64,000 nt of DNA from Bin87 sp026710825 (lineage in GTDB: Bacteria > Chloroflexota > Dehalococcoidia > Lucifugimonadales > UBA3495): contig OZ247427.1 in NCBI GenBank assembly GCA_965232815.1, positions 3,596,001 to 3,660,000 of the forward strand, written 5' to 3'. The position numbers were made by a program, and so were the translations under genes. This document shows, piece after piece, positions 33,365 through 40,808 of this stretch. Each line of letters starts with the position of its first letter. Within the stretch, counting starts at the first letter, position 1. The notes under the pieces are model-generated. The model was not told the DNA's origin and ran no database searches. It saw nothing but the letters and a program-made list of their open reading frames with translations.

Positions 33365-34007
33365 TAGCAACCCTGTAACAACCGGAACCGCCAGCCACGT
33401 AATCGAAAACGTAGGCGCGAATATTCATTCGCCCGCCCTTGGCAACACCACCCCGTCCATCCTGCAAATCGATCTGAAAAAACTCCCCCGACCTAGTGAC
33501 ACCCGCCCATTGCCCACATGCGCACCCGCGTTCTATCCTAACTGTGTCAGGTTCCCCGCTCGGTACTCGAGAACCGGACGGGGTCGGCCGCATCGCATGC
33601 AGCGGCAAGCCACCAAACTACCAAAATTGGCGAGGTGTCTAACAGGGTTCGGGTCGCGAAACGGCCTGTCGGTTCCAATGCAGAATCTGGTTCATAAGGG
33701 GCATAGGGTCGCCATTTTCCGCGATCAAGCCCCCTGAACCCGGCGGGTGCCACCACCGCTCCGTGTCGTGGTCTCCGGTCTCAACGATCGGCGGACTGCG
33801 GGACATGGAAGTCTAGGGCAAAACTTTCTGCGCAAAAACAGTGTTGGCCGTGCTCCGACACGCAATCCGAACCCCAAGCCTGACACCAAGAATTCCCAAA
33901 CCAACCAACAACCAACCGGAGGCGAATCCCATTGAAATATGCCCCGCAACCAACATCCCAGCGCGGTTGAATCAACGCCACCGGGACCGACCCAGTGGCC
34001 GGCCCAA
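33365..34007. other. Gene-free spacer between DUF336 and hisF
   Basis: About 640 bases with short open frames on both strands but no ribosome site, codon bias or recognisable family. The base composition is mixed and AT-richer than the genes. I see no repeat family here. Confidence 0.5.
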
Positions 34008-34016
34008 TGCTATACT
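34008..34016 (+). promoter_or_regulatory. Extended -10 promoter of hisF
   Basis: TGCTATACT is a near-consensus extended -10 element, 38 bases before the GTG start. There is no clear -35 box. Confidence 0.6.
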
Positions 34017-34053
34017 GTCTGCCCATCTCCCTCGAGCGGACTGTTCCACCAAC

Positions 34054-34863
34054 GTGTTGACTCGCCGTATCATCCCTTGCCTTGACGTTGACGCCGGCCG
34101 TGTCGTTAAGGGCACCAGTTTCGTCAACCTGCGCGACGCCGGCGATCCGGCGGAATTGGCGTCCCGGTACGACCAGGAAGGCGCCGACGAGTTGGTGTTC
34201 CTCGACATCACCGCCAGCAGCGACTCCCGCGACACCATGGTCGACGTCGTTCGCGCCGTGTCCGAGCAGGTCTTCATCCCCCTCACCGTGGGCGGCGGCA
34301 TTCGATCCATCGGAGACGTCCGCCGCATGCTCAACGCCGGCGCCGACAAGGTCTCCGTCAACACCGCCGCCATCAACACCCCGGAACTCGTCGTCCAGGG
34401 ATCCGCCCAGTTCGGCAGCCAGTGCATCGTCACCGCAATCGACGCCCGCCGCGTCGTCGCCGGCGAGTCCTACCCAGAGCCCAGGGATCCGACCATCGGA
34501 CTCGATGACACCTCCGGCTGGCAGGTCTACACCCACGGCGGCCGCAACCCAACCGGCCTCGACGCCGTCAAGTGGGCCGAACGCACCGTCTCCCTCGGCT
34601 CCGGCGAAATCCTGCTCACCAGCATGGATGAGGACGGCCAACTGGACGGCTACGACCTCCCGCTCACTCGCGCCATCTCCCGCGCCGTACCCGTCCCAGT
34701 CATCGCCAGCGGCGGCGCCGGCAATCTCGACCACCTCTTTGACGCCTTCACCGACGGCGAAGCCGATGCCGTGCTCGCCGCCAGCATCTTCCATTTCGGC
34801 ACGTATTCCATCGCCCAGGCCAAGGATTTCCTCTCCGGCCGCGGCATCCCCATGCGAACCTGA
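34054..34863 (+). CDS. hisF: Imidazole glycerol phosphate synthase, cyclase subunit HisF
   Basis: HisF uses ammonia delivered by HisH to convert PRFAR into imidazole-glycerol phosphate and AICAR. Its (beta/alpha)8 half-barrels show the marks TRRIIPCLDVDAGRVVKG near the N-terminus (catalytic Asp in CLDVD), ADELVFLDITAS near 45, PLTVGGGIRS near 78, LLTSMDEDGQLDGYDL (second catalytic Asp region, near 188) and VIASGGAGNLDHL. The GTG at 34054 gives 269 residues, close to the family's 250-260. Frames opening further upstream would cross the promoter. hisH is not in the window; hisIE follows about 1 kb downstream. Confidence 0.94.
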   Translation: MLTRRIIPCLDVDAGRVVKGTSFVNLRDAGDPAELASRYDQEGADELVFLDITASSDSRDTMVDVVRAVSEQVFIPLTVGGGIRSIGDVRRMLNAGADKVSVNTAAINTPELVVQGSAQFGSQCIVTAIDARRVVAGESYPEPRDPTIGLDDTSGWQVYTHGGRNPTGLDAVKWAERTVSLGSGEILLTSMDEDGQLDGYDLPLTRAISRAVPVPVIASGGAGNLDHLFDAFTDGEADAVLAASIFHFGTYSIAQAKDFLSGRGIPMRT

Positions 34864-34879
34864 ACCTACTACCGAAACT

Positions 34880-34916
34880 CCCTCTCCCCTGGTGCTAGAG
34901 GGTTGGGGTGAAGGGG
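34880..34916. repeat. CCCTCTCCC-family spacer repeat
   Basis: CCCTCTCCCCTGG is followed by CTAGAGGGTTGGGGTGAAGG. The element is related to those at 32807 and 36908 and fills the gap between hisF and the HAD gene. Confidence 0.6.
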
Positions 34917-34940
34917 CGACCCACATTGCGAGGCAAGCAC

Positions 34941-35642
34941 ATGAGCGCTATCACCACCGTAATCTTCGACATGTTCAACACGATAGCGCAGGATGACCAC
35001 GAAATGTGGCATCAGTCTTTCCGGCGTATCATCGAAGAGCAGGGGTTGGATACCACTCCCGAAACCCTCCGCCTCGCCTGGGATCAGGGCTCTGACAATT
35101 TCCGCAAGCGCCGCATTGACCCCGACGAACCCTTCATCTCGTACCTCGACGGTTGGGCCGACGCGTTCGCCCGGGCATTCGAGGATCTGAGCCTCCAGGG
35201 CGACCCCAAAGCCGCTTCCCGCCAATCCATACGCGACCTCGCTGGCCGCCCGTTGTTCCCGGACGCCCCCGAAGCCCTGTCCATCCTCTCCCGGAGTCGC
35301 CGGCTGGCCGTCCTGTCCAACGCCGACGACGCCTACCTCAATCCCGTGGTCGCGCGCATCCCCGCCACGTTCGCCGCCGTCGTCTCATCCGAAGGCGGAC
35401 AGTGTTACAAACCCGAACCCGGCCTGTTCGAGACCATGCTTGACCAACTCCAGGCCGACCCGTCCGAATGCGTCTACGTCGGCGACAAGCAGTTCGAGGA
35501 CGTCAAGGGCGCCCGTGGCGTCGGAATGTCTGCCGTCTGGATCAACCGGCGCAGCGAACCGACCAATCCCGACCTGCCGGCTCCGGACGCCCAGATCCGC
35601 GATCTCCTGGAACTGCCCGCCGTCCTGAACCGCCTCCGCTGA
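34941..35642 (+). CDS. HAD-superfamily hydrolase, haloacid-dehalogenase-like motif I
   Basis: This 233-residue HAD protein has the nucleophile motif VIFDMFNTI (Asp10). The residue two places on is Phe rather than the Asp seen in HAD phosphatases; haloacid dehalogenases have an aromatic residue there. Motif II is VLSNADD near 127, motif III the Lys in CYKPEPGLF near 155 and motif IV VYVGDKQFEDVKGA near 180. A four-helix cap lies between motifs I and II. Dehalogenase-like chemistry is therefore possible, though this is inference. GAGG lies nine bases before the ATG. Confidence 0.85.
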   Translation: MSAITTVIFDMFNTIAQDDHEMWHQSFRRIIEEQGLDTTPETLRLAWDQGSDNFRKRRIDPDEPFISYLDGWADAFARAFEDLSLQGDPKAASRQSIRDLAGRPLFPDAPEALSILSRSRRLAVLSNADDAYLNPVVARIPATFAAVVSSEGGQCYKPEPGLFETMLDQLQADPSECVYVGDKQFEDVKGARGVGMSAVWINRRSEPTNPDLPAPDAQIRDLLELPAVLNRLR

Positions 35643-35824
35643 CCAACCGCCGGCGAAATATCACCAACAGCTTTGTCCCCACGCACGTGTAGCAGAATTC
35701 ATAAATCCCGCGAGAGCGCGAACCCCGAAACGTCTCCCACGTGCCGCATTGACTGCCGCACCCGTCCGTTCCAACAACACCCCGACAGGAAACCTGCCCC
35801 CAACACGCCGAGGAGTCTCGCCAA

Positions 35825-36448
35825 ATGACCGAAGTAAAGCTGGATGACCGGGGCTTGGTCCCCGCCATCGCCCAGGACATCAACACCGGCCAGGTCCTCA
35901 TGCTCGGTTACATGAACCCAGGCTCCCTGAAGCGCACCGTCGAGGGCACCCAGGTCTGGTTCTACAGCCGCAGCCAGGAGGACCTCTGGCACAAGGGCGA
36001 GGTGTCCGGCAACTACCTCAACCTGCGCGAGTGGTACGTCGACTGCGACGCCGACACCATACTCCTCAAGGTCGAACCCGACGGCCCTACCTGCCACACC
36101 GGCGAGCCTACCTGCTTCTTCACTCGGATGGACGACCTCCCCGAGGAGTACACCACCTCCGAGGGCGGCCCCCGCGTCCTCGACGAATTGTTCGCCATCA
36201 TCAAGGATCGCCAGCGCGAGATGCCCGAGGGCAGCTACACCGCGAAAATCCTCGCCGAAGGCACCAGCCGCGTCGCCCAGAAAGTCATCGAGGAAGCCGG
36301 CGAGACCGCTCTCGCCGCCGCCACCGGCGATACCGAAAACCTCCCCGCCGAAATCGCCGACCTCCTCTACCACACGATGACCCTCATGGCCTCCGCCGGC
36401 GTCTCACCCAACGCCGTCTGGGAAGAACTCCGCAACCGCCGCGGCTAG
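35825..36448 (+). CDS. hisIE: Bifunctional phosphoribosyl-AMP cyclohydrolase/phosphoribosyl-ATP pyrophosphatase
   Basis: It carries steps 2 and 3 of histidine synthesis. Residues 1-110 are the HisI cyclohydrolase: VPAIAQDINTGQVLMLGYMN, WFYSRSQEDLWHKGE near 45 and the metal-binding YVDCDADTILLKV and PTCHTGEPTCFF near 75-98. Residues 115-207 are the HisE MazG-like pyrophosphatase with RVAQKVIEEAGETALAA and EIADLLYHTMTLM. It is 207 residues, the normal fused size. A 19-unit tandem array begins 12 bases after the stop, so its transcript 3' end would be unusual. Confidence 0.95.
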   Translation: MTEVKLDDRGLVPAIAQDINTGQVLMLGYMNPGSLKRTVEGTQVWFYSRSQEDLWHKGEVSGNYLNLREWYVDCDADTILLKVEPDGPTCHTGEPTCFFTRMDDLPEEYTTSEGGPRVLDELFAIIKDRQREMPEGSYTAKILAEGTSRVAQKVIEEAGETALAAATGDTENLPAEIADLLYHTMTLMASAGVSPNAVWEELRNRRG

Positions 36449-36460
36449 AACAAAAAAAGT

Positions 36461-36869
36461 TTCGCCATTCCCGCCAGAAATTCGACGCTCTAGCAAGAAT
36501 TTCGTCATTCCAGCAAGGATTTCGTCATTCCAGCAAGGATTTCGTCATTCCCGCAAGGATTTCGTCATTCCCGCAAGAATTTCGTCATTCCCGCAAGAAT
36601 TTCGTCATTCCCGCAAGAATTTCGTCATTCCCGCAAGAATTTCGTCATTCCCGCAAGAATTTCGTCATTCCCGCAAGAATTTCGTCATTCCCGCAAGAAT
36701 TTCGTCATTCCCGCAAGAATTTCGTCATTCCCGCAAGAATTTCGTCATTCCCGCAAGAATTTCGTCATTCCCGCAAGAATTTCGTCATTCCCGCAAGAAT
36801 TTCGTCATTCCCGCAAGAATTTCGTCATTCCCGCAAGAATTTCGTCATTCCCGCGGAAGCGGGAATCCA
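36461..36869. repeat. 19-unit 20-bp tandem array capped by a complete palindrome
   Basis: Units of TTCGTCATTCCCGCAAGAAT run head to tail. Units 1-2 (36461-36500) are degenerate, units 3-5 carry AAGGAT or CAGCAAGG variants, and units 6-19 (36561-36840) are identical. The array ends at 36841 in a full GTCATTCCCGC-GGAA-GCGGGAATCC hairpin. Each unit thus contains only the left arm of that hairpin plus a nine-base linker. There are no unique spacers, so it is not CRISPR. The plus strand has no stop in any frame across the array. Confidence 0.95.
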
Positions 36870-36907
36870 GCCAGCGGTAGATCTGAAGAACGCGGCCCGT
36901 CTTGTTC

Positions 36908-36928
36908 CCTCTCCCTTGATGGGAGAGG
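36908..36928. repeat. CCTCTCCC...GGGAGAGG hairpin repeat
   Basis: A perfect eight-pair stem with the loop TTGAT. It is a third copy of the CCCTCTCCC family, just beyond the tandem array. Confidence 0.7.
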
Positions 36929-36993
36929 TCTAGCGTAAGGGTGAAAATCCCTTATACCTGTCTCGGGTGGGTCAGACCGGCAGCCGACAATCC

Positions 36994-37707
36994 CTAAGCC
37001 CCATCCACCGTCAAACCCGGTATCGGCTCTTCGTTCGCATACCGCCGCCACGCGCCGTCCCGGTACACCGTAACGTTGCCGCTCCCCAGCGCCGTCGCCC
37101 CGTCCGGCTCTAAAAGCGCACCGGAGCCGCCGTCTATCCCCAAGACCGTGAGGCCCACAAAGTCCCTGCCGGCCAACTGCGCTAGGGTCGCCTCCGGGTC
37201 GCTCCGCTCGTGGTGCGGCAGCGTCATCACGTTCGCCACGACGTTCAACGCAGCCGACACCGGCGATCCTGACGATGGCCTCCGCATCACCGCGCCCAGC
37301 ACCATCGCTCCCGCGCTCGAACCCGCTAGGATGGCCCCGGCGTTGTTCGCCGCCATCACCGCCTCCAGCAGCGGCGACCCGATCAGCACCGACAGCAGAT
37401 GCTCCGGGCTCCCACCCGTGAAATAGATCACGTCCGCGCCGTCCAGTTGCGCCGCCATCCGAGGGTTCTCCGCGTCCGACCGCCGGATCACCTCAACGCC
37501 ATACGCGTCCGCCCCCAGTCCGCTGAAGTGCCGGATGCTATTCGAGGCTGCCAGTTGCGGGTTTTCGGAAGCCGCCGCCGTTGGTATGATAGCCACTCGG
37601 GGAGCGTTCTTGCCCGTCAATTCCAGTATGCGGCGGTCCATCCCAACAGCGGCCGGCCGGAATTCCTCGCCACCCACCAGTAGTATCCGCCGTACCAAAA
37701 TCGCCAC
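36994..37707 (-). CDS. Peptidase S51/cyanophycinase-like serine hydrolase
   Basis: This 237-residue class-I-glutaminase-like fold carries the S51 nucleophile elbow AGSSAGAMVLGAVM near 125 (Ser in G-S-S-A-G-A). Upstream VIYFTGGSPEHLLSVL matches the family's G-G-x strand, and downstream TVLGIDGGSGALLEPDG matches the G-I-D-E/G loop. S51 members include aspartyl dipeptidase and cyanophycinase; with no cyanophycin synthetase visible, the substrate is open. The start is GTG, with AGAGG close upstream. It is divergent from the VOC gene at 37748, with 40 bases between the starts. Confidence 0.85.
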   Translation of the reverse strand: MAILVRRILLVGGEEFRPAAVGMDRRILELTGKNAPRVAIIPTAAASENPQLAASNSIRHFSGLGADAYGVEVIRRSDAENPRMAAQLDGADVIYFTGGSPEHLLSVLIGSPLLEAVMAANNAGAILAGSSAGAMVLGAVMRRPSSGSPVSAALNVVANVMTLPHHERSDPEATLAQLAGRDFVGLTVLGIDGGSGALLEPDGATALGSGNVTVYRDGAWRRYANEEPIPGLTVDGA

Positions 37708-37747
37708 CTGCCTCTGCTCATCGATGGGAAACCATCAAGGGGGAAAG

Positions 37748-38149
37748 ATGTTCGAATTTATACATCACGTCCGTATACTTGTCCACGACGCCGACGCCAT
37801 GGCCGAGTACATGGAGCAGAACTTCGGCATGGCTCCTGTCAAGATCGAAGTGTTCCCCGCTCGGGGCATGAAAAACGCCACCTTCAAGGTCGGCCAGACC
37901 AACGTCGAATTCACCGAACCCCTCGACCCGGAATCCGCCATGGGCCAGTACCTCAAGACCTTTGGTCCCGGCCCCTACCACATGGCGTTCGGCGTCACCG
38001 ACATCGGCGACAAGGCCGCCGAGCTGGCCGCCAAAGGCAACCAGATGCGTGGCGAAAACGGCATGTCCCGCAGCGCCGAGGGTTACATGACCGCCAACGT
38101 CGACCCCGCCAGCGCACTGGGCTTCCCCTTCCAGATCGCCGAAGGCTAA
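37748..38149 (+). CDS. VOC (glyoxalase-fold) family protein
   Basis: This 133-residue single-chain VOC protein resembles methylmalonyl-CoA epimerase: FIHHVRILVHDADAMAEYME at the N-terminus, VEFTEPLDPESAMGQYLKTF near 55, GPYHMAFGVTDI near 75 and the C-terminal TANVDPASALGFPFQIAEG. Metal-ligand-like residues are His6 or His7, Glu57, His78 and Glu132. GGGGGAAAG precedes the ATG. The next gene but one repeat array (38326) is a paralogue of equal length, so the pair arose by duplication. Confidence 0.85.
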   Translation: MFEFIHHVRILVHDADAMAEYMEQNFGMAPVKIEVFPARGMKNATFKVGQTNVEFTEPLDPESAMGQYLKTFGPGPYHMAFGVTDIGDKAAELAAKGNQMRGENGMSRSAEGYMTANVDPASALGFPFQIAEG

Positions 38150-38158
38150 TCCCGCCGA

Positions 38159-38248
38159 CCGCCGTCGTTCCCACAACCCACCTTCGTTCCCGCTACCCGC
38201 CGTCATTCCCGCTACCCGCCGTCATTCCCGCGAAAGCGGGAATCCAAA
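38159..38248. repeat. 19-bp tandem half-repeats capped by a complete palindrome
   Basis: Units start at 38159, 38178 and 38197, with the most regular form CCGCCGTCATTCCCGCTAC. The fourth begins the same way but runs into a full GTCATTCCCGC-GAAA-GCGGGAATCC hairpin. The design matches the 36461 array, but the linker is different (8 bases, not 9). Confidence 0.85.
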
Positions 38249-38325
38249 ACTCCCCCAAAATACTCATCGATCCTGGTTCCGCGCTCGCCACTAACCCCAT
38301 CCGCCGGCAGCATCAGGAGGCCATC

Positions 38326-38727
38326 ATGTTCAACTCCGTCCACCACATCCATTACGTCGTCAGCAGCCGCGATGACATGGTCGAATACATCCGCGCCAAC
38401 TTCGGCATGGAACCCGAAGATCTCCACACCATCGAGGACCGCGGCATGAAGGACGCCCTCTACCGCGTCGGCGAAACCCTCATCGAAATCACCGAACCCC
38501 TCGACCCGGAATCCGGTATCGGTAAGCACCTCGCCGAACACGGCCCCGGCATATATCACGTCGCCTTCGGTGTGGACAATATCCGGCAGGTCGCCTCCGA
38601 CTTGGCCGCCCGTGGCAACGCCATGCGTGGCGAGGGCGGAGTAACCCAGAGCCCGCGCGGTTACACCACCGCCAACATCGACCCCGCCAGCAGCCACGGT
38701 TTGTGGTTCCAACTCGCTGAGGGATAG
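38326..38727 (+). CDS. VOC (glyoxalase-fold) family protein, paralogue of the 37748 gene
   Basis: The length is 133 residues, as in the other copy, with aligned blocks: VHHIHYVVSSRDDMVEYIRA, RGMKDALYRVGETLIEITEP, DPESGIGKHLAEHGPGIYHV and DPASSHGLWFQLAEG. The shared NFGME, RGNAMRGE and AEG ends make the paralogy plain, but sequence identity has dropped enough that the two probably have different substrates. AGGAGG lies six bases upstream of the ATG. Aldehyde, epoxide or acyl-CoA epimerase chemistry is all possible. Confidence 0.85.
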   Translation: MFNSVHHIHYVVSSRDDMVEYIRANFGMEPEDLHTIEDRGMKDALYRVGETLIEITEPLDPESGIGKHLAEHGPGIYHVAFGVDNIRQVASDLAARGNAMRGEGGVTQSPRGYTTANIDPASSHGLWFQLAEG

Positions 38728-38803
38728 TGGGTCAAACGGCCTACCCGGTGCTAACATATACCCCTTACCTTCGATCACCTGAATCTTGGTCGGATTACTC
38801 AAT

Positions 38804-40498
38804 ATGCTAGTCAGAGACACCATCGCCAACGCCGTCGCCGCCGCTCTCGAACAAGCCAGTCGCGACGGCGTCATCAGCGTTGATTCCGTGCCCGACATCG
38901 AGATCGAGCGGCCCAACAATTCGGAGCACGGCGACTTCGCCACCAACCTGCCCTTGCGCCTCGCCCGTTCCGCTCGCGCCAATCCTCTCCAGTTGGCCCA
39001 ACTCATCGCGGATCGCATCGAGCTTTCGTCCGAAATCGACAGCGTCGCTCCCGCCGCGCCCGGTTTCATCAACTTCAAGCTCAGCGAGTCCTGGCTGCAG
39101 CAGCAGGTCGAAACGGTGCGCGACGCCGGCGACTCCTTCGGCGCATCCAATGTCGGCGACGGCCGCAAGGTCATGGTGGAGTTCGTCAGCGTCAATCCCA
39201 CCGGCCCGGTGCACGTCGGGCACACCCGCGGCGCGGTCCTCGGCAGCGCTCTGGCCAACACCCTCGCCGCCGCCGGCTACGACGTCACCCGCGAGTACTA
39301 CATCAACGACGCCGGTTCCCAGATGGAAGCGTTCTACCGTTCCGTCTGGACTCGCTACCGCCAGGCCCTCGGCCGCGACGCCGAGATGCCCGACAACGGC
39401 TACCAGGGCGACTACATTGCCGACATCGCCTCCGAAATCATCGACGCCAAAGGCGCCGGTTACCTCGACCAAAGCGACGCTACCGCCGTTCGCGAAATCG
39501 GCGACGTCGCCCGCGAAAAGATGGTCACTTTGATCCGCGACGACCTCGACGCCATCGGCGTCACGTTCGACAACTGGTTCAGCGAGCGTTGGCTGTTCCA
39601 GAACCCGGACACCGCGGATAGCGATTACGACCGTGCCATGGCCCGTCTCCGGGAGGACGGCCACCTCGCCGAACGCAGCGGCGCCCTGTGGTTCATCTCC
39701 ACCGCCCTGGGCGACGAGCGAGACAATGTCGTCGTCCGATCCTCCGGAGAGCCGACCTACTTCGCATCCGACATCGCCTACCACTACAACAAATTCGCCC
39801 AGCGCGAATTCGACCGTGTCATCGACATTTGGGGCGCCGACCACCAGGGCCATGTGCCCCGCATGAAGGCCGCCGTCCAGGCGTTGGGCATGGAACCGGA
39901 TGATCTCACCGTCCTCATCTCCCAGATGGTAACCCTCAAGCGCGGCGACGAGACCGTGCGCGCCTCCAAGCGTACCGGGGATTTCGTCACCCTCCGCGAG
40001 TTGGTCGACGAAGTCGGTACGGATGCCTGCCGCTACTTCTTCCTTGCCCGCGCTCCATCCACCCAGATGGAGTTCGACCTCGAACTCGCCACCCGCGAGT
40101 CCTCTGAAAACCCGGTCTACTACGTGCAGTACGCCCACGCCCGCAACGCCAGCATCCTTAACCTGGCCCATGAGCGCGGTATCGATTACAGCCGGGGCGA
40201 CGTCAGCCTCCTGACCCACCCCAACGAACTGGAACTCATTCGCACCATGCTCCGCCTGCCCGAACTCGTCGTGCAGGTCGCCGAGAATCTCGAACCCCAT
40301 CACCTGCCTCACTACGCCACCGAACTCGCCACCGCGTTCCACCATTTCTACGAGAACTGCCGCGTGATCTCAGCCAACGCTGAGGACAACGATCTGACCC
40401 TCGCTCGGCTCAAGTTGGTCTCCGCCGCCCAGGTCGCATTCCGCCGCACGTTGAGCCTCATGGGAATGTCGGCTCCGGACCGCATGGACCGGGATTAA
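38804..40498 (+). CDS. argS: Arginine--tRNA ligase
   Basis: This 564-residue class I synthetase charges tRNA-Arg. An N-terminal tRNA-binding Add-1 domain covers residues 1-110 (IEIERPNNSEHGDFATNLPL). The HIGH-type motif is NPTGPVHVGHTRGAVLGSAL near 130, the KMSK counterpart is RASKRTGDF near 387, and the DALR anticodon domain includes YVQYAHARNASI near 445. ArgS often has a degenerate KMSK, as here. The ATG at 38804 gives MLVRDTIANAV; a TTG at 38786 is also possible and no strong ribosome site decides. Confidence 0.95.
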   Translation: MLVRDTIANAVAAALEQASRDGVISVDSVPDIEIERPNNSEHGDFATNLPLRLARSARANPLQLAQLIADRIELSSEIDSVAPAAPGFINFKLSESWLQQQVETVRDAGDSFGASNVGDGRKVMVEFVSVNPTGPVHVGHTRGAVLGSALANTLAAAGYDVTREYYINDAGSQMEAFYRSVWTRYRQALGRDAEMPDNGYQGDYIADIASEIIDAKGAGYLDQSDATAVREIGDVAREKMVTLIRDDLDAIGVTFDNWFSERWLFQNPDTADSDYDRAMARLREDGHLAERSGALWFISTALGDERDNVVVRSSGEPTYFASDIAYHYNKFAQREFDRVIDIWGADHQGHVPRMKAAVQALGMEPDDLTVLISQMVTLKRGDETVRASKRTGDFVTLRELVDEVGTDACRYFFLARAPSTQMEFDLELATRESSENPVYYVQYAHARNASILNLAHERGIDYSRGDVSLLTHPNELELIRTMLRLPELVVQVAENLEPHHLPHYATELATAFHHFYENCRVISANAEDNDLTLARLKLVSAAQVAFRRTLSLMGMSAPDRMDRD

Positions 40499-40599
40499 GT
40501 TTGGCCGGCGTTGAACCGCCTGTGATGAGTTCGGTGCGCGTCAACCGACCGCGTTCTCGAAATCGGTAACAGACCGAGGCAATCTTGTCGCGGTCTAAC

Positions 40600-40628
40600 T
40601 TGCCCTCACCTTTTGGCGGGTGTATATT
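40600..40628 (+). promoter_or_regulatory. Promoter of the ABC exporter operon, with a long leader
   Basis: TTGCCC and TATATT are spaced by exactly 17 bases. The leader (about 40635-40808) carries small GC-rich hairpins (near 40677-40689 and 40756-40771), a run of seven T (40710-40716) and a short frame ending directly before the exporter ATG. The rest of spacer 40499-40599 is featureless. Confidence 0.7.
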
Positions 40629-40808
40629 GATGCCCCCATGGTATCGAGTTTCTTTACTGCGCCCCGGGCCATGCTCCCAGGGCGAATCGCCCCCCAAACC
40701 AGCGACGCGTGTTTTTTTGCGGAGTCTCGTCCCGCCCCGATGCGTGCGTTATTCTCCGGGCAGGTACCCGGCGGGACAGTACTTGGCGGGCAAAGGATGG
40801 GCCTCTAG

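Noticed and set aside
33288..33737. Open frame of 149 codons in the DUF336-hisF spacer
   Set aside because: It overlaps the minus-strand promoter and leader, has no ribosome site, irregular codon use and no recognisable pattern.
36461..36869. CRISPR array
   Set aside because: The 20-bp units are directly adjacent with no unique spacers, and no cas genes are present.
36031..36933. Open frame across hisIE and the tandem array encoding a 20-residue repeat protein
   Set aside because: It starts inside hisIE in another frame; it is open only because the array sequence lacks stop triplets on this strand. No ribosome site or promoter was seen.
38807..40345. Antisense open frame of 512 codons over argS
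   Set aside because: Same effect; argS is certain.
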